Below, piece after piece: positions 1-8,196 of a DNA stretch of 45,218 nt. The notes under the pieces were generated by a model, which saw only the letters and a list, made by a program, of their open reading frames with translations, was not told the DNA's origin and did no database searches. The translations under genes and the position numbers were made by a program. Source of the stretch: Lachnospiraceae bacterium (GTDB lineage: Bacteria > Bacillota > Clostridia > Lachnospirales > Lachnospiraceae); assembly GCA_017538995.1 (NCBI GenBank), contig JAFYHV010000163.1:1-45218 (forward strand). Direction: 5' to 3'. Positions within the stretch are counted from its first letter, which is position 1. Each line of letters opens with the position of its first letter.

Positions 1-2612
1 GCAGCCTGTGCTGCGGCAAGTCTTGCAATAGGAACTCTGAAAGGTGAACATGATACATAATCAAGCCCGATCTTGTCACAGAACTCTACTGACTGAGGAT
101 CTCCGCCGTGCTCACCGCAGATACCAATGTGAAGGTTAGGATTAACGGGCTTACCGAGTTTGATAGCCATCTCCATAAGTTTACCAACACCGGTCTGGTC
201 AAGCTTAGCAAAAGGATCGTTCTCAAAGATCTTTGTATCGTAGTAAGCTTCAAGGAACTTACCTGCATCGTCTCTTGAGAAACCGAATGTCATCTGTGTA
301 AGGTCATTGGTACCGAAGCAGAAGAAATCAGCTTCTGTTGCAATCTCGTCAGCTGTAAGAGCAGCTCTGGGGATTTCAATCATTGTACCTACTTCGTATT
401 TAAGATCAACGCCTGCAGCTTTGATTTCTGCATCTGCTGTCTCAACTACAATCTTCTTAACAACCTTTAATTCCTTAACATCACATACAAGAGGAATCAT
501 GATTTCAGGCTTCATGTTCCAGTCGGGATGAGCCTTTGAAACATTGATAGCTGCACGAATAACAGCCTTTGTCTGCATCTTTGCAATTTCAGGATATGTA
601 ACTGCAAGACGGCATCCTCTGTGACCCATCATAGGGTTAAACTCATGTAATGAATCGATGTATTCTTTAATCTTTTCAACACTCTTGCCCTGTGAATCAG
701 CGAGTTTCTGAATATCAGCTTCTTCTGTAGGAACGAACTCATGAAGAGGAGGATCAAGGAATCTGATAGTAACAGGACATCCTTCAAGAGCTTCGTATAA
801 CTGTTCGAAGTCACCCTGCTGATAAGGAAGAATCTTTTCAAGAGCTGCTTCTCTTTCTTCTTCCTTGTCTGAGCAGATCATTTCACGGAATGCAGCAATT
901 CTTGATTCCTCGAAGAACATATGCTCTGTACGGCAAAGTCCGATACCTTCCGCACCGAGTTCTCTTGCTTTCTTAGCATCAGCAGGAGTATCAGCGTTTG
1001 TACGAACCTTAAGTGTTCTGTATTTGTCGGCCCATGTCATAACACGTCCGAACTCACCGGCAATCTTTGCATCTACTGTTGCAATCTTACCGTCATAAAT
1101 ATTTCCTGTTGTACCGTCGATTGATAACCAGTCGCCTTCATGGTATTCCTTGCCTGCAAGAGTAAACTTCTTGTTAGCTTCGTCCATAGCGATTTCGCCA
1201 CAACCTGATACGCAGCATGTACCCATACCACGAGCAACAACTGCTGCGTGAGATGTCATACCGCCACGAACTGTAAGGATACCCTGAGCAACCTTCATAC
1301 CTGTAATATCTTCAGGTGATGTCTCAAGTCTTACAAGAACAACCTTCTCACCTCTGCCTGCCCATTCTTCAGCATCTTCTGCAGAGAATACGATACGTCC
1401 GCAAGCAGCTCCGGGTGAAGCGCCAAGACCTTTGCCTGCAGGTGTTGCAGCCTTAAGTGCAGCCTGATCGAACTGAGGATGAAGAAGTGTGTCAAGGTTT
1501 CTGGGATCAATCATTGCTACAGCTTCTTTTTCTGTTCTCATGCCTTCGTCTACGAGGTCACATGCAATCTTTAAAGCAGCCTGAGCTGTTCTCTTACCGT
1601 TTCTTGTCTGAAGCATGTAAAGCTTTCCGTGCTCAACGGTAAATTCCATATCCTGCATATCTCTGTAATGATTTTCAAGAGTTTTGCAGACATCTTTGAA
1701 CTGTGCGAATGCTTCAGGGAACTTCTCTTCCATTTCAGCTATCTTCATGGGAGTTCTTACACCTGCAACAACGTCTTCGCCCTGTGCGTTTGTAAGGAAT
1801 TCACCGAATAAGCCTTTGTTTCCTGTAGCGGGATCTCTTGTAAATGCAACACCGGTACCACAGTCATCACCCATGTTACCGAAAGCCATTGACTGTACGT
1901 TTACTGCTGTACCCCATGAATAAGGGATATCGTTGTCACGTCTGTAAACGTTAGCTCTGGGGTTATCCCATGAACGGAATACGGCTTTGATTGCACCATA
2001 TAACTGCTCCTTGGGATCTGAAGGGAAATCTGTACCGATTTTTGATTTATATTCAGCCTTAAACTGATTAGCAAGTTCTTTAAGGTCATCAGCAGTAAGT
2101 TCTACGTCCTGCTTAACACCTTTCTTTTCCTTCATCTGATCGATGAGTTCTTCGAAGTATTTCTTACCTACTTCCATAACTACGTCTGAATACATCTGGA
2201 TGAATCTTCTGTAGCAGTCCCAAGCCCAACGGGGATTGTTTGACTTCTCAGCGATAACTCCTACAACGTCCTCATTAAGACCAAGGTTAAGAATTGTATC
2301 CATCATACCGGGCATTGATGCTCTCGCACCTGAACGAACGGAAACAAGTAAAGGATTCTCAAGGTCACCGAACTTCTTACCGGTAATTTCTTCCATCTTT
2401 AAAATATACTCATCAATCTGAGCCTTAATCTCAGAATTAATTTCTCTTCCATCCTCATAATACTGAGTACATACCTCTGTTGTGATGGTAAATCCCTGAG
2501 GCACAGGCAAACCGATATTGGTCATCTCCGCAAGATTGGCGCCCTTTCCGCCAAGGAGATTACGCATATCAGCGCTACCTTCTGTAAATAAATATACCCA
2601 TTTCTTTGCCAT
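1..2612 (-). CDS. ppdK: Pyruvate, phosphate dikinase (3' end cut by window edge)
   Basis: Interconverts pyruvate + ATP + Pi and PEP + AMP + PPi in the cytoplasm; in anaerobic Clostridia it commonly serves glycolysis and gluconeogenesis. The frame is open from ATG at 2612 to the window edge, giving 870 codons, so only the last few residues of a protein of about 875 are missing. The order is an N-terminal ATP-grasp half (about residues 1-340), the swivelling phosphohistidine domain with GGMTSHAAVVARG, where the catalytic His is residue 455, and a C-terminal TIM barrel with GICGEHGGDP, where the catalytic Cys is residue 832. The C. symbiosum enzyme uses His455 and Cys831, so the register is nearly identical. 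A strong AAGGAGG lies just before the ATG. It has its own promoter and a leader of about 190 nt, and appears monocistronic on this side. Identification is secure. Confidence 0.98.
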   Translation of the reverse strand, partial: MAKKWVYLFTEGSADMRNLLGGKGANLAEMTNIGLPVPQGFTITTEVCTQYYEDGREINSEIKAQIDEYILKMEEITGKKFGDLENPLLVSVRSGARASMPGMMDTILNLGLNEDVVGVIAEKSNNPRWAWDCYRRFIQMYSDVVMEVGKKYFEELIDQMKEKKGVKQDVELTADDLKELANQFKAEYKSKIGTDFPSDPKEQLYGAIKAVFRSWDNPRANVYRRDNDIPYSWGTAVNVQSMAFGNMGDDCGTGVAFTRDPATGNKGLFGEFLTNAQGEDVVAGVRTPMKIAEMEEKFPEAFAQFKDVCKTLENHYRDMQDMEFTVEHGKLYMLQTRNGKRTAQAALKIACDLVDEGMRTEKEAVAMIDPRNLDTLLHPQFDQAALKAATPAGKGLGASPGAACGRIVFSAEDAEEWAGRGEKVVLVRLETSPEDITGMKVAQGILTVRGGMTSHAAVVARGMGTCCVSGCGEIAMDEANKKFTLAGKEYHEGDWLSIDGTTGNIYDGKIATVDAKIAGEFGRVMTWADKYRTLKVRTNADTPADAKKARELGAEGIGLCRTEHMFFEESRIAAFREMICSDKEEEREAALEKILPYQQGDFEQLYEALEGCPVTIRFLDPPLHEFVPTEEADIQKLADSQGKSVEKIKEYIDSLHEFNPMMGHRGCRLAVTYPEIAKMQTKAVIRAAINVSKAHPDWNMKPEIMIPLVCDVKELKVVKKIVVETADAEIKAAGVDLKYEVGTMIEIPRAALTADEIATEADFFCFGTNDLTQMTFGFSRDDAGKFLEAYYDTKIFENDPFAKLDQTGVGKLMEMAIKLGKPVNPNLHIGICGEHGGDPQSVEFCDKIGLDYVSCSPFRVPIARLAAAQA

Positions 2613-2804
2613 ACCTATTTGTTCCTCCTTTGAAACTCAGATTTTGTAAAACTTACAATAACGGCAAATAAAAACTAGGAACGTATCTTTACGTTCTTAA
2701 TTTTCCCTAATAAGAAACGGCCTTAAATAACCGTTAAATATTCAATTCCTAGGTCTCGCCGGGATATATTTCAGAATAGAAATACTTTTCTTTCCCGTGA
2801 AACC
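2613..2804 (-). promoter_or_regulatory. Structured 5' leader of ppdK, possible attenuator or riboswitch-like RNA
   Basis: Between the predicted transcription start near 2804 and the ppdK ATG lie about 190 nt rich in pairing. In transcript order: a two-part stem at 2797-2760 (CGGGA/TCCCG outside a 7-bp stem), a hairpin at 2735-2716 (AACGG/CCGTT) and a hairpin at 2696-2679 (GAACGT/ACGTTC) followed by a T-rich stretch. CTAGGAA at 2752-2746 is perfectly complementary to TTCCTAG at 2681-2675, which overlaps the 3' arm of the last hairpin, so two mutually exclusive folds can be drawn. I do not recognise a known riboswitch class. The pairings are seen in the sequence; a regulatory role is inference. 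Confidence 0.5.
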
Positions 2805-2810
2805 TAAAAT

Positions 2811-2839
2811 ATTATATCACAAGAGAATAATTAGTTCCA
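2811..2839 (-). promoter_or_regulatory. Promoter of ppdK (extended -10)
   Basis: Perfect TATAAT (2811-2816) with an upstream TGA, making an extended -10. The -35 position (TGGAAC, 2834-2839, 17-bp spacer) is poor. The -35 lies inside the inverted repeat that follows the upstream lipoprotein gene. Confidence 0.6.
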
Positions 2840-2868
2840 TAATTTTTTACACTTTATGTGAACTAATT
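2829..2868 (-). terminator. Probable terminator hairpin of the 2870-3826 lipoprotein gene
   Basis: A 9-bp inverted repeat (AATTAGTTC/GAACTAATT) begins one base beyond the lipoprotein stop codon. The loop is long and the following tail is only moderately T-rich, so it is a weak candidate. It overlaps the ppdK -35 region. Confidence 0.4.
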
Positions 2869-2869
2869 T

Positions 2870-3826
2870 TTATCCTTCAAATTCAACTATGGCAGCCGTG
2901 CTTCCGTCCGGATTAAGATAAATATATCTTAATGTAACGGTATCTTTTACATTTGAAGGGATTTTAACCATATCTATTGTTCTCTGTTTAACATCATCTG
3001 TAAAATAAGCATCGGTTTCTGCCTGAACATCTCCGACATTATATGCATATGTATAAGTATAAGTAAGTTCATTTCCCACACATTCACATGTTAAATCAGT
3101 ATATGCATCAGGATTTGAAGCAAGTAACTGTTCTGCGTTTACATCCCAGTAATCAGTTCCGAAAGTGGACTCGAAATAATACTGAACAGTACCTTCCTCG
3201 GCATCTGTTTCAAAAGCTTTATATTCGGCATCCATATCCTCATAAGCCACAACATCGGCTGCTACGGAACCGTCATTGTTATAGTAAATAAACTCCATTT
3301 CCATGGGGTCTTTAACATCAATTAAAGTACGTATGGCATCAAAGAGTTTTCCTTTTGCGGATTCTGTGTTTGTTTCTACTACAGCCTGTGCATCTCCGAG
3401 ATAATCTGCATAATAATATTCATAAATCATTCTGTTACCGGAAAATGATACTTTCATATCCGTATAAACATTCTTGTATTCATCGGGAAGATTCGAAAAA
3501 CTATCTAAATACATTTTATTCTCAGGAGCTGCGAAGAAAGCTTCCAGATTTTCATAAGCATACTCTTTTTCGGGAGCAGTCTCTTCTTCCGGTTCTTGTT
3601 CTGTATCTTTATTTTCATTATTCAGACTATTGTTTAATTTTTCTGCAGATTCTTTAAATGCTTCAATGTCAAAATCATTCTCAATATCAACACCCATATC
3701 TTCTACATACAAAGCCTCGGTTTCAGGTTCATTCTTAGAAGATGAAAGGTCGGGAAGTCCGCATGCAGCAAGAGCAGCAAAAGCAACGGCCGAAACAATT
3801 ATTAAATACAGTCTTTCTTTTTTCAT
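2870..3826 (-). CDS. Lipoprotein with two related domains (DUF4854-like)
   Basis: A predicted surface lipoprotein of 318 aa. Residues 1-22 form a lipoprotein signal peptide (KKER, hydrophobic core, lipobox LAAC with Cys22). An acidic, Glu-rich linker reaches to about residue 90. Two similar domains of about 105 residues follow (about 92-200 and 210-318). Each has a Tyr-rich beta core, a central helical part, and an ending of the form FIYYNNDGS or YIYLNPDGS plus a hydrophobic strand. This resembles DUF4854-type lipoproteins of Lachnospiraceae, but the family name is from memory. No catalytic motif is visible and the function is unknown. The start is supported by AAGGA upstream. It stands alone between the glyS terminator and ppdK. 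Confidence 0.85.
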   Translation of the reverse strand: MKKERLYLIIVSAVAFAALAACGLPDLSSSKNEPETEALYVEDMGVDIENDFDIEAFKESAEKLNNSLNNENKDTEQEPEEETAPEKEYAYENLEAFFAAPENKMYLDSFSNLPDEYKNVYTDMKVSFSGNRMIYEYYYADYLGDAQAVVETNTESAKGKLFDAIRTLIDVKDPMEMEFIYYNNDGSVAADVVAYEDMDAEYKAFETDAEEGTVQYYFESTFGTDYWDVNAEQLLASNPDAYTDLTCECVGNELTYTYTYAYNVGDVQAETDAYFTDDVKQRTIDMVKIPSNVKDTVTLRYIYLNPDGSTAAIVEFEG

Positions 3827-3856
3827 TTACTCATTTCCTTTCGTTTTTTATACATA

Positions 3857-3889
3857 AAAACCCTCATTTATTAATTAAACGAGGGTTTT
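3857..3889 (-). terminator. Rho-independent terminator of glyS
   Basis: AACCCTC/GAGGGTT stem followed on the minus strand by a T run, 10 bases after the glyS stop codon. Confidence 0.85.
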
Positions 3890-3898
3890 ATACAATGA

Positions 3899-5296
3899 TT
3901 AAAAAGTAAATTTATCTGCAAAGTATGCATCAAGATCTGCTATGGCTACTCTCTCCTGCTCCATGGAATCACGAAAACGTACGGTTACACAGTTGTCGTT
4001 TTCGGAATCAAAGTCATAAGTAATGCAGAAAGGAGTACCGATTTCATCCTGTCTTCTGTATCTCTTACCGATATTTCCTCTGTCGTCGAATTCACAGTTA
4101 TACTTCTTGGAAAGCTCTGCAAAAATCTTCTCTGCGCCTTCGTTAAGCTTCTTTGATAAAGGAAGAACACCAATTTTAACAGGTGCAAGTGCAGGATGGA
4201 AACGCATTACTGTACGCATATCGGGAGCTTCCTCAGTACCGAGGTTTTCTTCATCGTAAGCTGCGCAAAGAAATGCAAGAACAACTCTGTCACAACCGAG
4301 TGAAGGTTCAACAACATAAGGAATGTATTTCTCATTTGTTTCATCATCAAAATATGACATATCCTGTTTGGATACTTCCTGATGCTGTGTAAGGTCATAA
4401 TCTGTTCTGTCAGCGATACCCCAGAGTTCGCCCCATCCGAACGGGAATAAGAACTCGATATCTGTTGTACCCTTTGAATAGAAGCAGAGTTCTTCAGGAT
4501 CGTGGTCACGAAGTCTCATTTCGTCTTCTTTGATGCCAAGGCTTAAGAGCCAGTCACGACAGAAGCCTCTCCAGTACTGGAACCAGTCAAGGTCTGTACC
4601 GGGCTTGCAGAAGAATTCAAGCTCCATCTGTTCGAACTCTCTTGTTCTGAAAGTAAAGTTACCGGGTGTGATTTCATTTCTGAAAGACTTACCGATCTGA
4701 CCGATACCGAAAGGAACTTTCTTTCTGGAAGTTCTCTGTACGTTCTTAAAGTTAACGAAAATACCCTGAGCCGTTTCAGGTCTTAAATACACTGTGTTCT
4801 TTGCATCCTCGGTTACGCCCTGGAATGTCTTGAACATAAGGTTGAACTGTCTGATATCAGTAAAGTCATGCTTACCGCAGGTAGGACAGGGAACAGCATT
4901 ATCTTTAATAAATGCCATCATTTCATCCTGTGAAAAAGCATCAATGGGCTTGGGTAATGTAATACCCTTTTCTTCTGCGAAATCTTCAATAAGCTTGTCT
5001 GCTCTGAATCTTTCGTGGCACTGCTTACAATCCATTAAAGGATCGGAAAAACCGCCGAGATGGCCTGATGCAACCCATGTCTGAGGGTTCATTAAAATGG
5101 CACAGTCAACACCTACATTGTAAGGGTTTTCCTGTACGAACTTCTGCCACCATGCTTTTTTAACATTATTCTTAAGCTCTACGCCGAGATTACCGTAATC
5201 CCATGTATTAGCAAGACCACCGTAAATTTCGGAGCCGGGATAAATAAAACCTCTGCCTTTTGCAAGAGCTACAATTTTGTCCATTGATTTTTCCAT
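3899..5296 (-). CDS. glyS: Glycine--tRNA ligase, dimeric (single-chain) type
   Basis: Class II aminoacyl-tRNA synthetase charging tRNA-Gly, 465 aa, the usual length for the alpha2 family of Gram-positives. The N-terminal signature [14 protein letters not shown] is followed by an inserted zinc site with C90/C93 and C137/C140. Class II motif 2 is around [10 protein letters not shown] (205-214), motif 3 is [12 protein letters not shown] (331-342), and the C-terminal anticodon-binding domain starts near residue 370 ([10 protein letters not shown]). The start was chosen from GGAGG six bases upstream; Met5 is a less likely alternative. It is a single-gene unit with a consensus promoter and terminator. 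The 5' UTR is only about 50 nt, so there is no T-box leader. Confidence 0.98.
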   Translation of the reverse strand: MEKSMDKIVALAKGRGFIYPGSEIYGGLANTWDYGNLGVELKNNVKKAWWQKFVQENPYNVGVDCAILMNPQTWVASGHLGGFSDPLMDCKQCHERFRADKLIEDFAEEKGITLPKPIDAFSQDEMMAFIKDNAVPCPTCGKHDFTDIRQFNLMFKTFQGVTEDAKNTVYLRPETAQGIFVNFKNVQRTSRKKVPFGIGQIGKSFRNEITPGNFTFRTREFEQMELEFFCKPGTDLDWFQYWRGFCRDWLLSLGIKEDEMRLRDHDPEELCFYSKGTTDIEFLFPFGWGELWGIADRTDYDLTQHQEVSKQDMSYFDDETNEKYIPYVVEPSLGCDRVVLAFLCAAYDEENLGTEEAPDMRTVMRFHPALAPVKIGVLPLSKKLNEGAEKIFAELSKKYNCEFDDRGNIGKRYRRQDEIGTPFCITYDFDSENDNCVTVRFRDSMEQERVAIADLDAYFADKFTF

Positions 5297-5353
5297 TTGT
5301 ATCCTCCGGTATTAAAACACTTGTTTTTCTTATTATCTTTAAAACATTTTACA

Positions 5354-5382
5354 ATTATACATATATGATAAATTAATGTCAA
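5354..5382 (-). promoter_or_regulatory. Consensus sigma-A promoter of glyS
   Basis: TTGACA (5377-5382), 17-bp spacer ending in TG, TATAAT (5354-5359), placed between recO and glyS. Confidence 0.9.
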
Positions 5383-5390
5383 AGCATTTA

Positions 5391-6041
5391 TCAGTCAATC
5401 AGTAAAAGAGACGTAAACTTTCTGTCAAAAGTAAATTCCGACACTTCCTTTGCAAACGAAATAAGTTCATTCTCACTCTCTTCCGACAGTTTAAAAGAAA
5501 AGACTTTGTTAACGGGCGATTCGATTATAAAATTAACCGCCTTTATCACTCCGGGTGCGAATCTGTTTTCATCAGGCGGCGGAAGTTCACCGTTTAACTG
5601 GATTGCTTTTATCTCAAACACCGCTCTGGTAAACTTAAGCGAATGTATGGGGTTTTCAAGCACTCTCACGCCCTGATAAAGAAGCCTTAAAAGATCCGCA
5701 TCGTCATTGTTTTCTCTCGAATAATAATCAGCTATTTCAAGAAAATACATTCCGTAGTAAGCCATTGTTATATCGGAACGCATACCTTCAAAATAATCGT
5801 CTATAAAAGCTTCTCTTAAAGAATAAGCGCTTCTTCCGGCAAACAAAGTAAATCTTCCGAAAGCAAACGGATTGGTTGCTGCCGAAAGAATTGAATTCTG
5901 TCTTCTCGCGCCTTTGGCGAAAACAGAGATTTTACCTTTTTCTTTTGTGAGAATTACAACTCTTCTGTCAAATTCACCGCTCGGTTCCTGTTTTATAACC
6001 ATACCGGTCACAGACAAAAGATTATCAGAAAGATTATTCAT
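5391..6041 (-). CDS. recO: DNA repair protein RecO, short form without zinc finger
   Basis: RecF-pathway recombination mediator that anneals single strands and loads RecA. 216 aa, against about 240-255 in most Firmicutes. The N-terminal OB fold (1-80) has the expected TGMVIKQ and SVFAKGARRQNS segments; the helical C-terminal half continues to the end. The Cys4 zinc finger normally following the LNGELPPP-type segment is absent: the chain goes from ELPPPDENRF straight to APGVIKAVNF, and the whole protein has no cysteine. Its start overlaps the end of era by 8 bases, with GAGG just upstream, so the two are translationally coupled. No terminator separates it from the glyS promoter. Confidence 0.92.
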   Translation of the reverse strand: MNNLSDNLLSVTGMVIKQEPSGEFDRRVVILTKEKGKISVFAKGARRQNSILSAATNPFAFGRFTLFAGRSAYSLREAFIDDYFEGMRSDITMAYYGMYFLEIADYYSRENNDDADLLRLLYQGVRVLENPIHSLKFTRAVFEIKAIQLNGELPPPDENRFAPGVIKAVNFIIESPVNKVFSFKLSEESENELISFAKEVSEFTFDRKFTSLLLID

Positions 6042-6939
6042 CCTTATCCTCAGATATAAATCCGAAATTCTTTAAAAGAAACTCTGAATCTCTCCAGTTT
6101 TCTTTGGTTTTGACAAAAAGTTTTAAATTGACTTTTTTATCAACCATCTTTTCAATATCGATTCTGGCCATAGAGCCTATTTCTTTTATCTTTGATGCGC
6201 CCTTACCGATTATCATGCCCTTGTGGGTGTCTCTTTCACATATAATGCTTGCTTCTATATCGCAGACATTTTTAGAAAAGCTCATTGTTTCAATAACAAC
6301 TGCAATTCCGTGAGGAATTTCATCTCCCAAACATCTTAAGCATTTTTCTCTGATAATCTCTGATACAATCTGTCTTTCAGGCTGATCTGTCAGAGTCTCG
6401 GGATCATAAAAGAAAGGTCCTTCGGGAATAAATTTTTCGAGCACTTCAAGAAGCGTATCAATATTCTTTCCGTTCTTTGCAGACAAAGGAATAACATCCG
6501 CAAAATCCATCTGCTTCGAAAAGAGTTCAATAGCCTTGAAAACCTTTTCTTTTTCGTACTTGTCAGTCTTTGTTAAAACAAGTATTACCGGAATACTTAC
6601 AGTACGCAAAAGAGAGAGGATGTTTTCATCCTGCTCTCCCAAATGAGGGTCTGCCTCTGTTAAATAGAGGCAGACATCCGATTCATTAAATGTTCTTTTA
6701 GCTGCAGATACCATGCTTTCGCCGAGTTTGTTCTTCGCTTTATGAAGTCCCGGTGTGTCTACAAATACCATCTGAACATTGCCCTTTGTATACACTGTCG
6801 AAATTCTGGTTCTGGTTGTCTGTGGTTTGCTCGATGTAATGGCAATTTTCTGACCGATGATTTTATTCATCAGCGTGCTTTTCCCTACATTGGGTCTGCC
6901 GATAATCGATACAAATCCGGATTTAGTTTTATTTTCCAT
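6034..6939 (-). CDS. era: GTPase Era
   Basis: Essential GTPase that binds the 3' end of 16S rRNA during 30S assembly. 301 aa. G1 is GRPNVGKS (14-21), G3 is DTPG (61-64) and G4 reads TKTD (123-126) instead of the more usual NKxD. G5 is around SAK (153-155). The C-terminal KH domain includes IIGKGASKIKEIG (243-255). GGAG five bases before ATG fixes the start. It sits 14 bases after the DUF4349 lipoprotein gene and overlaps recO, an era-recO order common in Firmicutes. Confidence 0.97.
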   Translation of the reverse strand: MENKTKSGFVSIIGRPNVGKSTLMNKIIGQKIAITSSKPQTTRTRISTVYTKGNVQMVFVDTPGLHKAKNKLGESMVSAAKRTFNESDVCLYLTEADPHLGEQDENILSLLRTVSIPVILVLTKTDKYEKEKVFKAIELFSKQMDFADVIPLSAKNGKNIDTLLEVLEKFIPEGPFFYDPETLTDQPERQIVSEIIREKCLRCLGDEIPHGIAVVIETMSFSKNVCDIEASIICERDTHKGMIIGKGASKIKEIGSMARIDIEKMVDKKVNLKLFVKTKENWRDSEFLLKNFGFISEDKDE

Positions 6940-6953
6940 GTTACTCCGATAAA

Positions 6954-8096
6954 TTATTTATTTTCTTCGGTTTTAACTTCTTCTTTCTTATCTTCTGCTT
7001 TGGCTTCTTCTTTCTTTTCTTCTGCTTCAACCTTTTCTGCTACCGTAGCAAGTTTTTCTTTATCTTTCTTAACCTTTTCAAGATAAGCCTGATCTTTTTT
7101 TGCTTTCTTTTTTGCTACTTTTACGATGATGAGTACAACAATCAGGATAATAACTACAGGTATAGCAAGGCAGATAAGTCCGCGGATGATGTAAGGAAGG
7201 TTGATGATAAGTCTGATAAAGAAATCTCTTGTATCAACTAATACATCCTTAACGCTTGTAGCAAAACCTTCTTTAAGTTCCTGTCCGGGTGTCTTTTCTT
7301 CAATTACGGTAGGTGTAAGAACTTTAACTTCGTTAATGTTGAAGTTAACAGTAGCGTAATCTACAAGATCGTCATAAACTCTTAACGAAGATTCCATTGA
7401 TTCGATATTGTATCTTACTTCTGTAAGTCTCTGTGTAAGGTATGTGATATCTTCGATTGTTTCAGCTTTTTCAAGAAGAGCAAGTAAGCTTTCCTGCTCA
7501 GCCTTGTACATTTCTTTTTTGCTTTCGGTATCAACATAACTTAAAGTAACGTCTCTTGTGGATGTTGTCTTCTGGGTTACGTTTCCGATGCCTGAAACAT
7601 TATTTACAAAGCCTTCCAAAGCAGTGTCGGGAACACGAACGGTAATTGTTGCGTATTTGCTCTGGTTGGAATTGTTGTAAAGACTTCCGTTGTATGAATA
7701 TTCGCTTTCAATGTATCCGCCGACTGAATTGATCTGATTGCGAAGGTTTGCAATAGTTTCATCAAAGCTTACAGTCTCTATTGTCATATCAACAGTCTTT
7801 ATAAGCTTTCTGTTCTGTGCTACGGAAGCATTTGCCTGAGTCTCGGTAATCGGTGTAGACATGTTACCAACGCTGTAACTGCCTTCTTCATCATAATAAT
7901 ATTCTGCTTCGGTAGCATATTCATAATCATCGTAATAATCATATGCCGCACCGGCTGTCGCAGGGGCTTCGTTTAAAGCATATTTTGCATCTGAAGTTGC
8001 AGTAGTGTAATTGCCTCCACATGCAACCATCGTTGAAGCCATAGCAATCATTGCGCCTGTCACAGTTAATTTTTTAATCAGTTCACTTTTCTTCAT
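6954..8096 (-). CDS. DUF4349 lipoprotein with C-terminal membrane segment
   Basis: Predicted membrane-anchored surface protein of 380 aa. The lipoprotein signal ends at lipobox VAC (Cys26). A Tyr/Asp/Glu-rich linker (37-75) precedes a DUF4349 domain (about 96-258), recognisable from RKLIKTVDMTIET, the TVRVP segment and a long coiled coil (about 188-240) that ends in DYATVNFNI. A transmembrane helix follows at about 295-327, then a Lys/Glu-rich cytoplasmic tail (328-380) built from KKEE-like units. The biochemical role of the family is not known. GGAGG lies upstream. It is the first gene before era and recO. Confidence 0.88.
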   Translation of the reverse strand: MKKSELIKKLTVTGAMIAMASTMVACGGNYTTATSDAKYALNEAPATAGAAYDYYDDYEYATEAEYYYDEEGSYSVGNMSTPITETQANASVAQNRKLIKTVDMTIETVSFDETIANLRNQINSVGGYIESEYSYNGSLYNNSNQSKYATITVRVPDTALEGFVNNVSGIGNVTQKTTSTRDVTLSYVDTESKKEMYKAEQESLLALLEKAETIEDITYLTQRLTEVRYNIESMESSLRVYDDLVDYATVNFNINEVKVLTPTVIEEKTPGQELKEGFATSVKDVLVDTRDFFIRLIINLPYIIRGLICLAIPVVIILIVVLIIVKVAKKKAKKDQAYLEKVKKDKEKLATVAEKVEAEEKKEEAKAEDKKEEVKTEENK

Positions 8097-8196
8097 AATC
8101 TTTTCCTCCGTTTAATTTCCGATAATCTCCGAAATTTTTCTCGTTTGATACATATACGAAACCAAAACAGTTATTTATGGGAAAAATTTTAATTTT

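Noticed and set aside
86-2421. Several short open frames in the first 2.6 kb on both strands
   Set aside because: All lie inside ppdK, whose frame is open through the whole stretch but has no stop in the window.
5297-5353. T-box leader before glyS
   Set aside because: The space between promoter and start is only about 50 bases and shows no specifier stem or T-box sequence.
6400-6420. Non-canonical Era G4 (TKTD, protein residues 123-126) as evidence of an inactive GTPase
   Set aside because: TKxD retains the guanine-specifying Lys and Asp and occurs in functional GTPases; all other motifs are intact.
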